DNA from: Bacteroides thetaiotaomicron VPI-5482
GTDB lineage: Bacteria > Bacteroidota > Bacteroidia > Bacteroidales > Bacteroidaceae
Reading direction: 5' to 3'
DNA length: 64,000 nucleotides
Assembly: GCF_000011065.1 (NCBI RefSeq)
Contig: NC_004663.1
Coordinates: 2,046,001 to 2,110,000 of the forward strand
Both the position numbers and the translations under genes were made by a program. Below the pieces are notes generated by a model. It had not been told where the DNA came from. It saw only the letters and a program-made list of their open reading frames with translations, and did no database searches. Below are positions 52,091 to 60,555 of this stretch, piece after piece (position 1 is the first letter of the stretch; each line of letters starts with the position of its first letter).

Positions 52091-53693
52091 CTATTTTTCA
52101 ATCATCCAATCCCCCAGTGTGCCACTTTCACTATCAAAATTAACAGCCACCTTCACCACTGGCAGTCCACATAGAGCAAAGCGTTCCGGATAATTCTTTA
52201 AATTTATCTGTTCCATAGCAACTGTCGCATTCTTATCCAGTTTCAATTCCATCACATATAATGTGGCCTCAGTACGCAACACTACATCCACACGACCACG
52301 GGAAGTACGTACTTCGACATCCACATAGTATCCCAGCAAGCTGAATATGATATAGAATACCTGCTGGTAATGACCTTCGTACTTTGTATGATCGCATTGA
52401 GGTATAGTAGACAGAAAGGTTTGCAAACGCCGTAATGCCGCGTCCATATCACCTTTACCGGATATCACGGGAAATAAAAGCCACCATGTTCGTCGCCTCA
52501 CGTGTGTCATTGGTTACATAATAAGGCAACAAGCTTCGCATCAATCCCACCCTCACCTCTTTATTAGGAATATCCAACGTATATAGTTCCAATTCCTTAT
52601 CGTAATCCTTGATAGTGACATAGCCGCTTTGATACAGCAATGGAGTAATGCTACTCATCGTTTCAGTGGGAGCATCAAATTCTTCGACCGCCGCCAATTT
52701 ATTTCCTATTTCAGAAGGCTCTACTCCAAACTTATCCAGCATCTTTATCAGATAGGTAGGAGTGCCGCTACCAAACCAATAAGAATTAAATTTCCCATCT
52801 GCAAAAGCATTGAGCAGACTGAATGGATTATAGATGTCGGGCGATGGATAAGTGAAATGATAGCCGTCATAATTCTCTTTCAACTTAGCCAGTACTTCCT
52901 CCGCAGTAATATTCAATTTGACAGCCATCCTATCCACATCTTCTTTCATTTGGGTAAGTATCTCATTCTCCGTTATGCCACAAATGGCAGCATAAGGTTC
53001 ATCCATGCTGATATTTTTGATGTTATTGAGTTCACTGAAAATGCTGAGCTGTGAGAATTTAGTGATACCTGTAAGAAACACATAGCGCAAATAAGGATCA
53101 CAGGCTTTCAACGGACTATAGAAGTTACGCATAACGTCACGCAATACCCCCAAGTTCTCCCGTTCGTGTACCACATCCAGCAAAGGAGCGTCATATTCAT
53201 CAATAAGGACCACGACCTTCCTGCCAGTCTGTTCATAAGCACGTTTTATCAGATTAGTCAGGCGCAAATTAGGGTCTGTACCTGCTGCATCAATCCCTAG
53301 TGTACGTTCGTGTTCTGTTAGCATGAAGTCTAAAAGATTCATCAGTTTATCTTTGTCCACGTGCTTGGCCATACTCATATCGAAGTGCAGAACCGGATAC
53401 TGTATCCATTCTTTCTCCAGCTTCTCCATCGCCAATCCACGAAACAGTTCTTCACGACCGGAGAAATAGCTATGCAACGTAGAGGTTAACAATGATTTAC
53501 CAAAACGACGCGGACGGCTCAGGAACATATAACTGGAAGCAGAATGCGTCATCCGGTAAACGTATTCTGTCTTATCTACATAGAGGAAATTTCCCTCACG
53601 AATCTTAGAAAATGTCTGTATCCCTATAGGATATAATCTCTGCAAATCTTCCATAACAACTTTCTTTTTCACAAAGCTACTAAAAAATTCCAA
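52091..53693 (-). pseudogene. AAA-ATPase-like / PD-(D/E)XK protein, frameshifted
   Basis: Bacteroides family with an N-terminal AAA-ATPase-like domain and a C-terminal PD-(D/E)XK nuclease-like domain, usually about 510-530 residues. Here it is split: residues 1-412 read 53693-52455 (ADKTEYVYRM-type start, FLSRPRRFGKSLLTSTLHSY Walker A, VVVLIDEYDAPLLDVV Walker B) and end at DIR then TAA; the end of the protein continues in another frame from about 52480 to 52091 (KGDMDAALRRLQTFL, GRVDVVLRTEATLYVMELKL with the nuclease core). Removing the A at 52457 would restore one ORF. These proteins are multicopy and suspected mobile or defence elements; function unknown. Confidence 0.85.
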
Positions 53694-53696
53694 TAT

Positions 53697-53968
53697 TCAA
53701 ATGTCATTCTTCTCCTTCTTATATCGAATATAAAGTTTTGCCCACTCATTCACTTTCTCCAAAAACTCTTCTTCGGTGCGAGTCCTATAATAATATTCAA
53801 GAATACGCTCATAATGAATCAGAGCTTTTTCTTCCCCTTTTTTACCTTTTGGTAAGTAGCAGGTCCCATATGTATCTCTTGACACATTTTTGAAAGATTC
53901 ACATGTGCTACTTTAAGCACCTTTTCAATAAACTCACCGAGTTTAGGATGCACGATTTTATTTTCCAT
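53697..53968 (-). pseudogene. Small helix-turn-helix-like protein split by a -1 frameshift
   Basis: From ATG 53968 a 49-residue frame (MENKIVHPKLGEFIEKVLK start, HVNLSKMCQEIHMGPATYQK looks like a helix-turn-helix) ends at TGA 53821-53819. The continuation GEEKALIHYERILEYYYRT down to 53697 lies in the -1 frame, so the intact product would be about 93 residues. The frames meet at an in-phase A AAA AAG (53843-53837), the classic -1 slippery heptamer. It is either a simple homopolymer indel or programmed frameshifting. It lies 4 bases before the frameshifted ATPase gene on the same strand and may be its regulator. Unrecognised family. Confidence 0.6.
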
Positions 53969-54121
53969 TTTTCTTATTATTAGTTAAAAACACGTCTTAT
54001 ATATTAAACATTTTCACACTACTTCAGACATATCTGAACTCGACTTATTTTATTTGTCTTACTTTCGCACCATGCTTTGAAAGTCAAAGTCATTTATTAA
54101 ACGTCCTAATAGAAGTATTCT

Positions 54122-54748
54122 ATGCAAAACTTTTTCAGAATGTCTTATTTCATGCCCCCGATTGCTCCCATCAGGAACGAACAAGGACAAACCGTTACAC
54201 CCGCCACTCTCACTCCCTTCTGCGAAGTCTCAGTAGAGCAAGTATATCAGATGATCACCTGCAATGAAAATCTCAAAGCACTGACCGAACAGGTGCGCAG
54301 CGCCGAAGATATACGAATGGCGAAAACATCCTTGCTGCCATACGTGACTCCGTGCGGCACATTCATCCGCCGGAACAGTAAATTCTTCGCATCTCCTTCC
54401 GGACTCGTAGTGGTAGATATAGATAACCTCGACTCCTATCAGAAAGCCGTAGAAATGCGTCGTACACTGTTCGACGATCCTTTTCTCCACCCTGTACTCG
54501 CATTTATCAGTCCCAGCAACCGGGGTGTGAAAACATTCGTACCTTACAGCAACCTGTACACAGACGATCAGAGCCGTAATGTAAGAGAGAGTATGAGCTG
54601 GGCAATGGAATACGTAGAAATGACCTACGGATCAGAAATGAACAACTCCATCGAAACAGTTCAAAAAGCCGTAGACACCTCCGGCAAAGACATCGTAAGA
54701 GCCTGCTTCCTCAGCCATGACCCACAAGCACTATTCAGAGAATATTAA
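54122..54748 (+). CDS. VirE N-terminal domain protein (BT4734-like)
   Basis: 208 residues with FRMSYFMPPIAPIRNEQGQT, LLPYVTPCGTFIRRN and SGLVVVDIDNLDSYQKA, then AFISPSNRGVKTFVPYSN: the VirE-N/BT4734-like domain related to primase-polymerase folds. In Bacteroides it usually precedes a DUF3987 gene, and in some genomes the two are fused. First gene of a small plus-strand cassette beside the capsule locus. Role in replication of a mobile element or in capsule-linked DNA handling is conjecture. Confidence 0.85.
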   Translation: MQNFFRMSYFMPPIAPIRNEQGQTVTPATLTPFCEVSVEQVYQMITCNENLKALTEQVRSAEDIRMAKTSLLPYVTPCGTFIRRNSKFFASPSGLVVVDIDNLDSYQKAVEMRRTLFDDPFLHPVLAFISPSNRGVKTFVPYSNLYTDDQSRNVRESMSWAMEYVEMTYGSEMNNSIETVQKAVDTSGKDIVRACFLSHDPQALFREY

Positions 54749-54814
54749 ATTATAATCACGAATGATCAAACTTCAATTGTCAATTATCATTTGTCAATTG
54801 TCAATTATCAAAAA

Positions 54815-56653
54815 ATGACCGATATTGAATCTTTACGCCTCCTCACCGAAGCAGTCGAAACAGCAGGTGCCGACATTGCACCCACTTACGCCGAGTACGT
54901 ACAATTAGCATTCGCCATCGCAACGGACTGTGGTGAAGCAGGACGGGAGTTTTTTCATCGCCTGTGCCGGATTTCCGCCAAGTATCAATCCGCCCATGCC
55001 GAACGAATGTTTTCCAATGCACTCACGAAACAGCAGGGAGCAATACATCTCGGAACGGCATTTCACCTCGCTGAATCGACAGGAGTAAAAATCTGCAGGG
55101 AAGACCGGAAGGAAGTTATGAACAACCGGACGGGTACAGTAGGTACAGAAAGTTCACCGCACAATTTTTCCACACACGCGCACGTATATAATAAAGTAGA
55201 AGAAGAAAAGAGTGAATCAGAAGAACTGCTGGAAGGCAGCGACCCGCATCACCCATTACCTACTTTCACCTTAGAAGACTGGCCGAAGCTACTGCTACGT
55301 ATCATAAGTTATGGCACTACCGCCACTCAAAAAGACGTACTCTTGCTCGGAGCATTGACTGCCCTGGGTGCCACCATGGAACGATACGTGAGATGTCATT
55401 ATGCCGGCAAATACCAATCGCCCTGCATGCAATCCTTCATTGTAGCTCCGGCAGCCTCGGGCAAGGGAGTACTATCACTCATCCGCCTGCTCGTTATGCC
55501 TATCCACGATGATATCCGCCAACAAGTTGAAAAAGAGATGAATGTCTACAAAAAGGCAAAAGTCGCCTACGAAATGATGGGCAAAGAGCGTGCCAAAGCG
55601 GAAATCCCCGAAATACCTTTAAACAGAATGTTCCTCATCTCCGGCAACAATACCGGTACCGGTATCCTTCAAAATATTATGGATAACAACGGAACAGGCC
55701 TCATCTGCGAAACCGAGGCGGATACGATCTCTACCGCCATCGGTTCGGAATACGGTCACTGGAGTGAGACGCTTCGCAGAGCATTCGACCATGACTGGTT
55801 AGCATACAACCGACGTACCAATCAGGAGTACCGGGAAAACAAGAAAAGTTACCTCTCTCTCTTGCTTTCGGGGACACCCGCACAGGTGAAACCACTCATT
55901 CCTTCAGTAGAGAACGGACTTTTTTCACGCCAGCTGTTCTATTATATGCACGGTATCTATCAATGGATCAATCAGTTTGACGAGAACGAAACGGACCTGG
56001 AAGCCATCTTCACCTCCATTGGTCTGGAATGGAAAAAGCTCTTGAACTTACTCAAGGAACATGGTCTCCACACACTCCGGCTCACGGATGAACAGAAACA
56101 GGAGTTCAATGATCTCTTTTCCGAACTGTTCACCCGGTCAACGATTGCCAATGGCAGAGAAATGAACAGTTCCATCGCCCGAATGGCTGTCAACATCTGC
56201 CGTATCATGTCAGTAGTGGCCATGCTTCGTGCTCTTGAAAATCCTCAGCCGTATCAATACCAGGCATCTTCTCATCCCCTGCTTACACCGGACAAGGAAA
56301 TCGCCACTGATAATATCAAAGACGGTATCATTACCCGGTGGGATATGACGATCACTCCCAAAGATTTTAAGGCTGTGTTGAACCTTGTGAAACCACTCTA
56401 TCAGCATGCCACGCATATCTTGTCTTTCCTTCCTCCTTCAGAAGTCAGCCATAGGGCCAATGCCGACCGTGACGCATTCTTTGAGGCACTGGGTATCCAA
56501 TTTACCCGTGCACAGTTGTTGGAGCAGGCTACGACTATGGGAATCAAGCCCAACACTGCCCTCACCTGGCTGAAACGACTGGTAAAACAGGGACTGATTG
56601 TCAATCTTGACGGTAAAGGTACTTACGCGCACGCACGCGTGTGCGTGTGTTAG
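54815..56653 (+). CDS. DUF3987-family primase/helicase-like protein
   Basis: 612 residues from ATG 54815; a TTG eight codons earlier lies in a microrepeat and is rejected. N-terminal primase-C-terminal-like helical part (TYAEYVQLAFAIATDCGEAG) then DUF3987 ATPase-like domain with a P-loop-like VAPAASGKGVLSLI, NNTGTGILQNIMDNNGTGLI and ETEADTISTAIGSEYG, and a winged-helix-like end. Its last codons are an alternating purine-pyrimidine tract coding AHARVCVC. Paired with the VirE-N gene 66 bases upstream. Likely mobile-element derived; the function in Bacteroides capsule regions is unknown. Confidence 0.85.
   Translation: MTDIESLRLLTEAVETAGADIAPTYAEYVQLAFAIATDCGEAGREFFHRLCRISAKYQSAHAERMFSNALTKQQGAIHLGTAFHLAESTGVKICREDRKEVMNNRTGTVGTESSPHNFSTHAHVYNKVEEEKSESEELLEGSDPHHPLPTFTLEDWPKLLLRIISYGTTATQKDVLLLGALTALGATMERYVRCHYAGKYQSPCMQSFIVAPAASGKGVLSLIRLLVMPIHDDIRQQVEKEMNVYKKAKVAYEMMGKERAKAEIPEIPLNRMFLISGNNTGTGILQNIMDNNGTGLICETEADTISTAIGSEYGHWSETLRRAFDHDWLAYNRRTNQEYRENKKSYLSLLLSGTPAQVKPLIPSVENGLFSRQLFYYMHGIYQWINQFDENETDLEAIFTSIGLEWKKLLNLLKEHGLHTLRLTDEQKQEFNDLFSELFTRSTIANGREMNSSIARMAVNICRIMSVVAMLRALENPQPYQYQASSHPLLTPDKEIATDNIKDGIITRWDMTITPKDFKAVLNLVKPLYQHATHILSFLPPSEVSHRANADRDAFFEALGIQFTRAQLLEQATTMGIKPNTALTWLKRLVKQGLIVNLDGKGTYAHARVCVC
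55171..55190 (+). repeat. Alternating purine-pyrimidine tract inside the DUF3987 gene
   Basis: Twenty bases of strict alternation (CACACACGCGCACGTATATA) in the coding region for THAHVYN. Potential Z-DNA-forming sequence. Confidence 0.6.
56624..56650 (+). repeat. 27-base alternating purine-pyrimidine tract at the DUF3987 stop
   Basis: Strict alternation of pyrimidine and purine for 27 bases, mostly CG and CA/TG steps, ending just before the TAG stop. GC-rich alternation of this length favours left-handed Z-DNA under supercoiling. Confidence 0.75.
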
Positions 56654-56732
56654 GGAAGGGCCGGAAAAGTGTACCTACTGTACCTGTTGATAACATCGTC
56701 TTTTATCGTTTCTTTATGAAAATCAGAGTATA

Positions 56733-56821
56733 GCGTTTTGTATTGGCTAAAGCTATGCTTTACGACTTCTAAAGCGGTGCTTTATGGCCTCTAAAGCTTA
56801 GCTTTAGCTAATACAAAACGC
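56733..56821. repeat. Inverted repeat built from three tandem TAAAGCnnnGCTTTA units
   Basis: Outer arms GCGTTTTGTATT (56733-56744) and AATACAAAACGC (56810-56821) are perfect. Inside are three 22-base tandem units, each a mini-palindrome: CTAAAGCTATGCTTTA, CTAAAGCGGTGCTTTA, CTAAAGCTTAGCTTTA. The whole can fold as one long hairpin. Between DUF3987 and convergent DUF4248; perhaps a bidirectional terminator or mobile repeat. Confidence 0.85.
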
Positions 56822-56872
56822 CCCTCGCAGTCTACAACACTTATTACCTGTTACCTAATACTTATTACCTGC

Positions 56873-57091
56873 TCATGGTTCTCCCAATGCATCCACAATC
56901 ACCCTTACCTCCAGCGGAGTGTAAGAACGGTGCTGCGGCTGATAACCTAAATCGGACAGGCGTTCCTGAAGACCGGGACAGCGGACAATCCATTTATTCA
57001 TTTTGCGGTAAGCGGCAATGCCAGTAAGTTCGGGAGAATAAAGCTGTGCCAGTTCCATACGACCATAAGCACGTATTTTGAATTCTATCAT
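56873..57091 (-). CDS. DUF4248-family protein
   Basis: 72 residues: MIEFKIRAYGRMELAQLYSP then TAYRKMNKWI and the C-terminal YTPLEVRVIVDALGEP pattern of DUF4248. Family function unknown; it is a regular member of the VirE-N/DUF3987/HU cassette in Bacteroides, encoded on the opposite strand as here. Small helical, possibly DNA-binding. Confidence 0.85.
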   Translation of the reverse strand: MIEFKIRAYGRMELAQLYSPELTGIAAYRKMNKWIVRCPGLQERLSDLGYQPQHRSYTPLEVRVIVDALGEP

Positions 57092-57242
57092 GACAAATAA
57101 GTTTCTGTTTTACTGTCACAAAAGTAACAAAATATATTCACATTACCTACGTTTTATCAGGGAATAACAGACTATAACTGACAACAATTGCACATTACCG
57201 ACTCTCACTGTACACAACCGATTCTTCCGAGTTACAGCATAC

Positions 57243-57250
57243 TATCTTTG
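57243..57250 (+). promoter_or_regulatory. Candidate promoter of the HU-like gene
   Basis: TATCTTTG matches TAnnTTTG, 61 bases before the HU-like ATG; no clear -33 box. Confidence 0.5.
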
Positions 57251-57310
57251 TGTCATCGAAAGGGAGAAATCCTCACGAAAGTATGTTTAACTCTTTAAAA
57301 TTATTATTTT

Positions 57311-57811
57311 ATGATTCGTTACAAAATTTATCAGAACCAACAGAAAAAAGGCTTGAATGCCGGCAAATGGTTCGCCCGGGCGGTAAGCGACGAGACATTC
57401 GACCTTGCCAAACTTGCCGAACACATGTCGAAACACAATTCACCGTATTCCAGTGGGGTGATCAAAGGCGTGCTCACTGATATGGTGGACTGCATCAAGG
57501 AACTGCTGCTCGACGGCAAAAGTGTGAAAATTGATGATCTAGCCATCTTCGGTGTAGGAATCCGCAGCAAGGCTGCCGAAACGCTGGAAGAGTTCTCGCT
57601 GGAGAAGAACATCACAGGTATGCGGCTCAAAGCACGTGCCACTGGAAACTTATCAACGACCAATCTGAAGCTCGACAGCCAATTGAAGCAGCAGGCGGAG
57701 TATCAGAAACCGACAACGCCCGGAGGAGGAGGTTCCGGTTCAGGCAACACTCCCGATCCAAAACCTAATCCGGACGAAGGAGACGAAGAAGCACCGGACC
57801 CGACTGTTTAA
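57311..57811 (+). CDS. HU-like DNA-binding protein with acidic tail
   Basis: 166 residues. The first 125 form an HU/IHF-like fold of the Bacteroides subtype (LAEHMSKHNSPYSSGVIKGV, LLDGKSVKIDDLAIFGVGIR, GMRLKARATGNLS). The last 40 are a glycine-proline-aspartate-rich disordered tail (TPGGGGSGSGNTPDPKPNPD). Probably binds or bends DNA, or has been adapted for another role. Starts after a long leader. Member of the capsule-adjacent cassette, followed by the smalltalk peptide and amidase. Confidence 0.88.
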   Translation: MIRYKIYQNQQKKGLNAGKWFARAVSDETFDLAKLAEHMSKHNSPYSSGVIKGVLTDMVDCIKELLLDGKSVKIDDLAIFGVGIRSKAAETLEEFSLEKNITGMRLKARATGNLSTTNLKLDSQLKQQAEYQKPTTPGGGGSGSGNTPDPKPNPDEGDEEAPDPTV

Positions 57812-57900
57812 GTCATAACCTGAACCCCGCAAAGTCTTTAGCTTATCACGGCTAAAGACTCATTAAAAATCAATATTTTTTTCATTTAAAATCAAAACCT

Positions 57901-58005
57901 ATGAGTAATTCATCATCACGATCCGTATGGAGTTTCATTATCAAAGTAATCATCACTGTCGCTACTGCTGTAGGTGGTTTGATAGGAGTACAAAGCTGTA
58001 TGTAA
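57901..58005 (+). CDS. Smalltalk protein
   Basis: 34-residue peptide from ATG 57901: polar start (MSNSSSRSVWSF) and one hydrophobic segment (IIKVIITVATAVGGLIGVQS) ending in SCM, the pattern of the Bacteroidetes smalltalk family. Likely a single-span membrane or lipoprotein-like peptide. It lies 4 bases before the amidase ATG, so the two are coupled. Function of the family is unknown. Confidence 0.85.
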   Translation: MSNSSSRSVWSFIIKVIITVATAVGGLIGVQSCM

Positions 58006-58009
58006 ACTT

Positions 58010-58423
58010 ATGCGGACCATCACACTGATTATCATTCATTGCAGTGCCACGCCAGAGGGAAAATCCCTCTCGGCGGAGGCTTGCCGACAGGATCATATCC
58101 GACATCGGGGATTCCGTGACATCGGTTACCATTTCTACATCACACGTGATGGGGAAATACATCCGGGACGACCGTTAGAAAAGGTCGGAGCACATTGCCG
58201 GAATCATAACGCACATTCTATAGGAATCTGTTACGAAGGAGGACTGGATGCTGACGGACGGACTAAGGATACACGTACGCTAGAGCAACGGGGATCGTTG
58301 TTAGCCTTAATTCGTGAGTTACGAAAGAGGTTTCCAAAAGCGTTGATAGTAGGGCATCATGATTTGAATCCGATGAAAGAATGTCCGTGTTTTCGGTGTG
58401 TAGAGGAATATAAGGAGTTGTAA
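58010..58423 (+). CDS. N-acetylmuramoyl-L-alanine amidase (T7 lysozyme type)
   Basis: 137-residue Amidase_2 enzyme cleaving the lactyl-peptide bond of peptidoglycan. Zinc ligands are visible: His in IIIHCSATPEG, His and Cys in VGHHDLNPMKECPCF; GYHFYITRDGEIHPGRPL and HSIGICYEGG are typical. No signal peptide, like phage lysozymes, so export would need a holin-like partner; the adjacent smalltalk peptide is a candidate (inference). Last gene of the cassette. Confidence 0.93.
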   Translation: MRTITLIIIHCSATPEGKSLSAEACRQDHIRHRGFRDIGYHFYITRDGEIHPGRPLEKVGAHCRNHNAHSIGICYEGGLDADGRTKDTRTLEQRGSLLALIRELRKRFPKALIVGHHDLNPMKECPCFRCVEEYKEL

Positions 58424-58432
58424 AAGAGGAGG

Positions 58433-58519
58433 TCAATCACACTTATCAAACTCATCAATGATTTGTTCCAGTATTTCTTTCAATTGGGGCAAATCATTTT
58501 TGATTTGTTTTCTACACAT
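58433..58519 (-). CDS. Tiny ORF overlapping the MNT gene, possible relic partner
   Basis: 28 residues (MCRKQIKNDLPQLKEILEQI start), overlapping the nucleotidyltransferase stop by eight bases. The helical, acidic sequence in the place where a HepT/HEPN partner is normally found suggests the remnant of its first helix, since HepT proteins are about 110-140 residues. Not conclusive; may be chance. Confidence 0.35.
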   Translation of the reverse strand: MCRKQIKNDLPQLKEILEQIIDEFDKCD

Positions 58520-58805
58520 AGATCCCGTCTTTATTTATACAGTTTCTCAACAATTCATCCATGTTATTCCGCAATCTAACTACATCTACAGGACATTTAA
58601 ACAGTTTTTCCAATTCTTCCTTAATATGAACTAAAGTAAATATAGAAGGCCTATCTATCTCCACGCATATATCAACATCACTACCGTCATGTTGCTCACC
58701 ACGAGCTACTGAGCCAAATATTCCCATACGAGATATACCATATTTAACAGCATTCTCCCGCATGTATTTACGAAGAAGGGATAGATATTCTATAGTACTT
58801 AACAT
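58512..58805 (-). CDS. MNT-type minimal nucleotidyltransferase
   Basis: 97 residues from ATG 58805 (MLSTIEYLSLLRKYM); a 15-residue upstream extension is possible. The catalytic motif GSVARGEQHDGSDVDICVEI (Gly-Ser...Asp-x-Asp) is intact. Such proteins are usually the antitoxin half of MntA/HepT toxin-antitoxin pairs, AMPylating the HEPN toxin. Here only a 28-residue ORF follows, so the toxin seems lost. Stands between the amidase cassette and the capsule operon end. Confidence 0.82.
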   Translation of the reverse strand: MLSTIEYLSLLRKYMRENAVKYGISRMGIFGSVARGEQHDGSDVDICVEIDRPSIFTLVHIKEELEKLFKCPVDVVRLRNNMDELLRNCINKDGIYV

Positions 58806-58940
58806 AATAGATACTTTTAGTCTATTACAAAGAAAGAAATTTTCCTTCAATAATCAAAGAGATATTGCTTTTTTCTGCCCATTACCAACTTCTTCGTATT
58901 CAACAACGGTGTTTCACTATAAATACAACAATTTTCTCTG

Positions 58941-59567
58941 CTAAAACTTCTTGCCAAAACAAATATTTATAAATGTCTTCACCAAGATCTTAAAATCAAA
59001 CCACCATGAGCGATGCTGCAAATAAAACAAATCATAGCGAAGACGACGCAACATTTTATCCATCGTATCCGTGTACCCATTGTATAACGTAGCATACGAA
59101 GTAACACCCGGTCGTATCTGATACAAAAATACGTAACGAGCATCGTGTTCCATTATTTGATCAATGAAATACTTACGCTCCGGACGTGGACCAATAAAAG
59201 CCATCTGCCCGCAGAAGACATTCCAAAGTTGCGGCAATTCATCCAAATGATGTTCACGCAAAAACTTACCCACTTTAGTCAATCGTTTATCTTTCCCACC
59301 CCTATATAGCGCAGGACCCATTTTTTCCGCATCCAAACGCATACTGCGGAACTTATAAATATAAAACGGACGGCCGAAACGACCGATACGTTCCTGTTTG
59401 AAAATAGCCGGACCACCATCTTCACGTTTCACAGCTATATAACAGATTAAAAATAAAGGAGAAAAAATAATCAGTAATATGCCCGCAATAATGCAATCCC
59501 CAATTCGCTTTACATTGCGCTCAAAAGCATTCATTCCGTCGGGAATAAAAGTTGTTTGTTGTTCCAT
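58941..59567 (-). CDS. Undecaprenyl-phosphate sugar phosphotransferase
   Basis: 208-residue initiating transferase of the bacterial sugar transferase (WbaP C-domain/PglC-like) family. An N-terminal hydrophobic helix (IIAGILLIIFSPLFLICYIA) is followed by KREDGGPAIFKQERIGRFGR, FYIYKFRSM, HLDELPQLWNVFCGQMAFIG and GPRPERKYF. It puts the first sugar-1-phosphate on the lipid carrier at the inner membrane. Last gene of the leftward capsule operon; 28 bases after the GT2 gene. Confidence 0.94.
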   Translation of the reverse strand: MEQQTTFIPDGMNAFERNVKRIGDCIIAGILLIIFSPLFLICYIAVKREDGGPAIFKQERIGRFGRPFYIYKFRSMRLDAEKMGPALYRGGKDKRLTKVGKFLREHHLDELPQLWNVFCGQMAFIGPRPERKYFIDQIMEHDARYVFLYQIRPGVTSYATLYNGYTDTMDKMLRRLRYDLFYLQHRSWWFDFKILVKTFINICFGKKF

Positions 59568-59595
59568 AAATTATTAATTATAGTTTGGTTAAAGA

Positions 59596-60417
59596 CTATT
59601 TTCTCAGAGCTTTTTTATACAAGATAGCTCGTAAAGTGTTGGGCATCATCCTAGTAATCACCCGTATAAAGACATTATAGAGATATTCAGAGGAAGTTAT
59701 GAATCCTAAATTTCTTAGTTGATTTTGAAAACGTAGTTCCGTTGTCACATATTTTAAACCGCCTCTCCGTTTAAACATAGCCGGTGAAAAGCGAAAATAT
59801 AATAAGCTCTCTTGGATATTGTAAAATTTAGCACCGTTCTGTAGCATACGTATCCACAGATAGTAATCCTCAAAAAGAGGGAAATGCTGATATCCACCTG
59901 CTGCTAATACAGCTTGCTTACGAAACATAATTACCGGATGATTTTCCGGATTACGCTTCTTTGCAAATTGACAAATATCATCATGAACCTCAGGTAACTT
60001 TCTTGTAGAAATAATATTTGAAGTAGTTTCTTCAAACTCATCGATCCATGCTCCTACTACATCTAATTCCGGATGCTCTTGAAAAACCCTTATTTGTTTC
60101 TCAAAACGATCAGGTTTGGCAATATCATCTGTATCCATTCGGGCAACTAGATCGTAGGAGCAATGCTTTAAGCCTTCATTCAGTGCTTTACCAAGTCCTT
60201 GATTAACAGGCAAAGAAATCACTTTCAAAATAGGATATTTTTGAGAATACTCTTTGACAATACAATTTAAATCATCTGTCAAAATCCCATCTTTGACTAA
60301 AACAACCTCTGCAGGTAAAAGAGTCTGATATAAAATACTATCTAAGCTCTTTTTAAAATAAGAAATACTTTCATTATAATATACAGAAATAAGTACTGAA
60401 AATATTAATTTTGACAT
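59596..60417 (-). CDS. Family 2 glycosyltransferase
   Basis: 273 residues from ATG 60417 (MSKLIFSVLISVYYNESISY); an upstream ATG at 60450 is less typical. GT-A fold with SVLISVYY, DSILYQTLLPAEVVLVKDG, VARMDTDDIAKPDRFEKQIR (DxD-type motif) and FEDYYLWIRMLQNGAKF. Adds a sugar to the capsule repeat unit at the cytoplasmic face. AT-rich codon use like its neighbours. Confidence 0.92.
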   Translation of the reverse strand: MSKLIFSVLISVYYNESISYFKKSLDSILYQTLLPAEVVLVKDGILTDDLNCIVKEYSQKYPILKVISLPVNQGLGKALNEGLKHCSYDLVARMDTDDIAKPDRFEKQIRVFQEHPELDVVGAWIDEFEETTSNIISTRKLPEVHDDICQFAKKRNPENHPVIMFRKQAVLAAGGYQHFPLFEDYYLWIRMLQNGAKFYNIQESLLYFRFSPAMFKRRGGLKYVTTELRFQNQLRNLGFITSSEYLYNVFIRVITRMMPNTLRAILYKKALRK

Positions 60418-60555
60418 TTTGATAAATTTACATATGGATACAATATCCAAAGAAACAGATATTGATAAAATTAGGATATATTACTCTCAGAACATCCAAT
60501 TAGATCACAGAAAAGACAAATTGAATTACACTCATCTACCAAACGTTATAATCCC

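Noticed and set aside
56733..56821. CRISPR array
   Set aside because: Three 22-base units without spacers, palindromic and head-to-tail; no cas genes.
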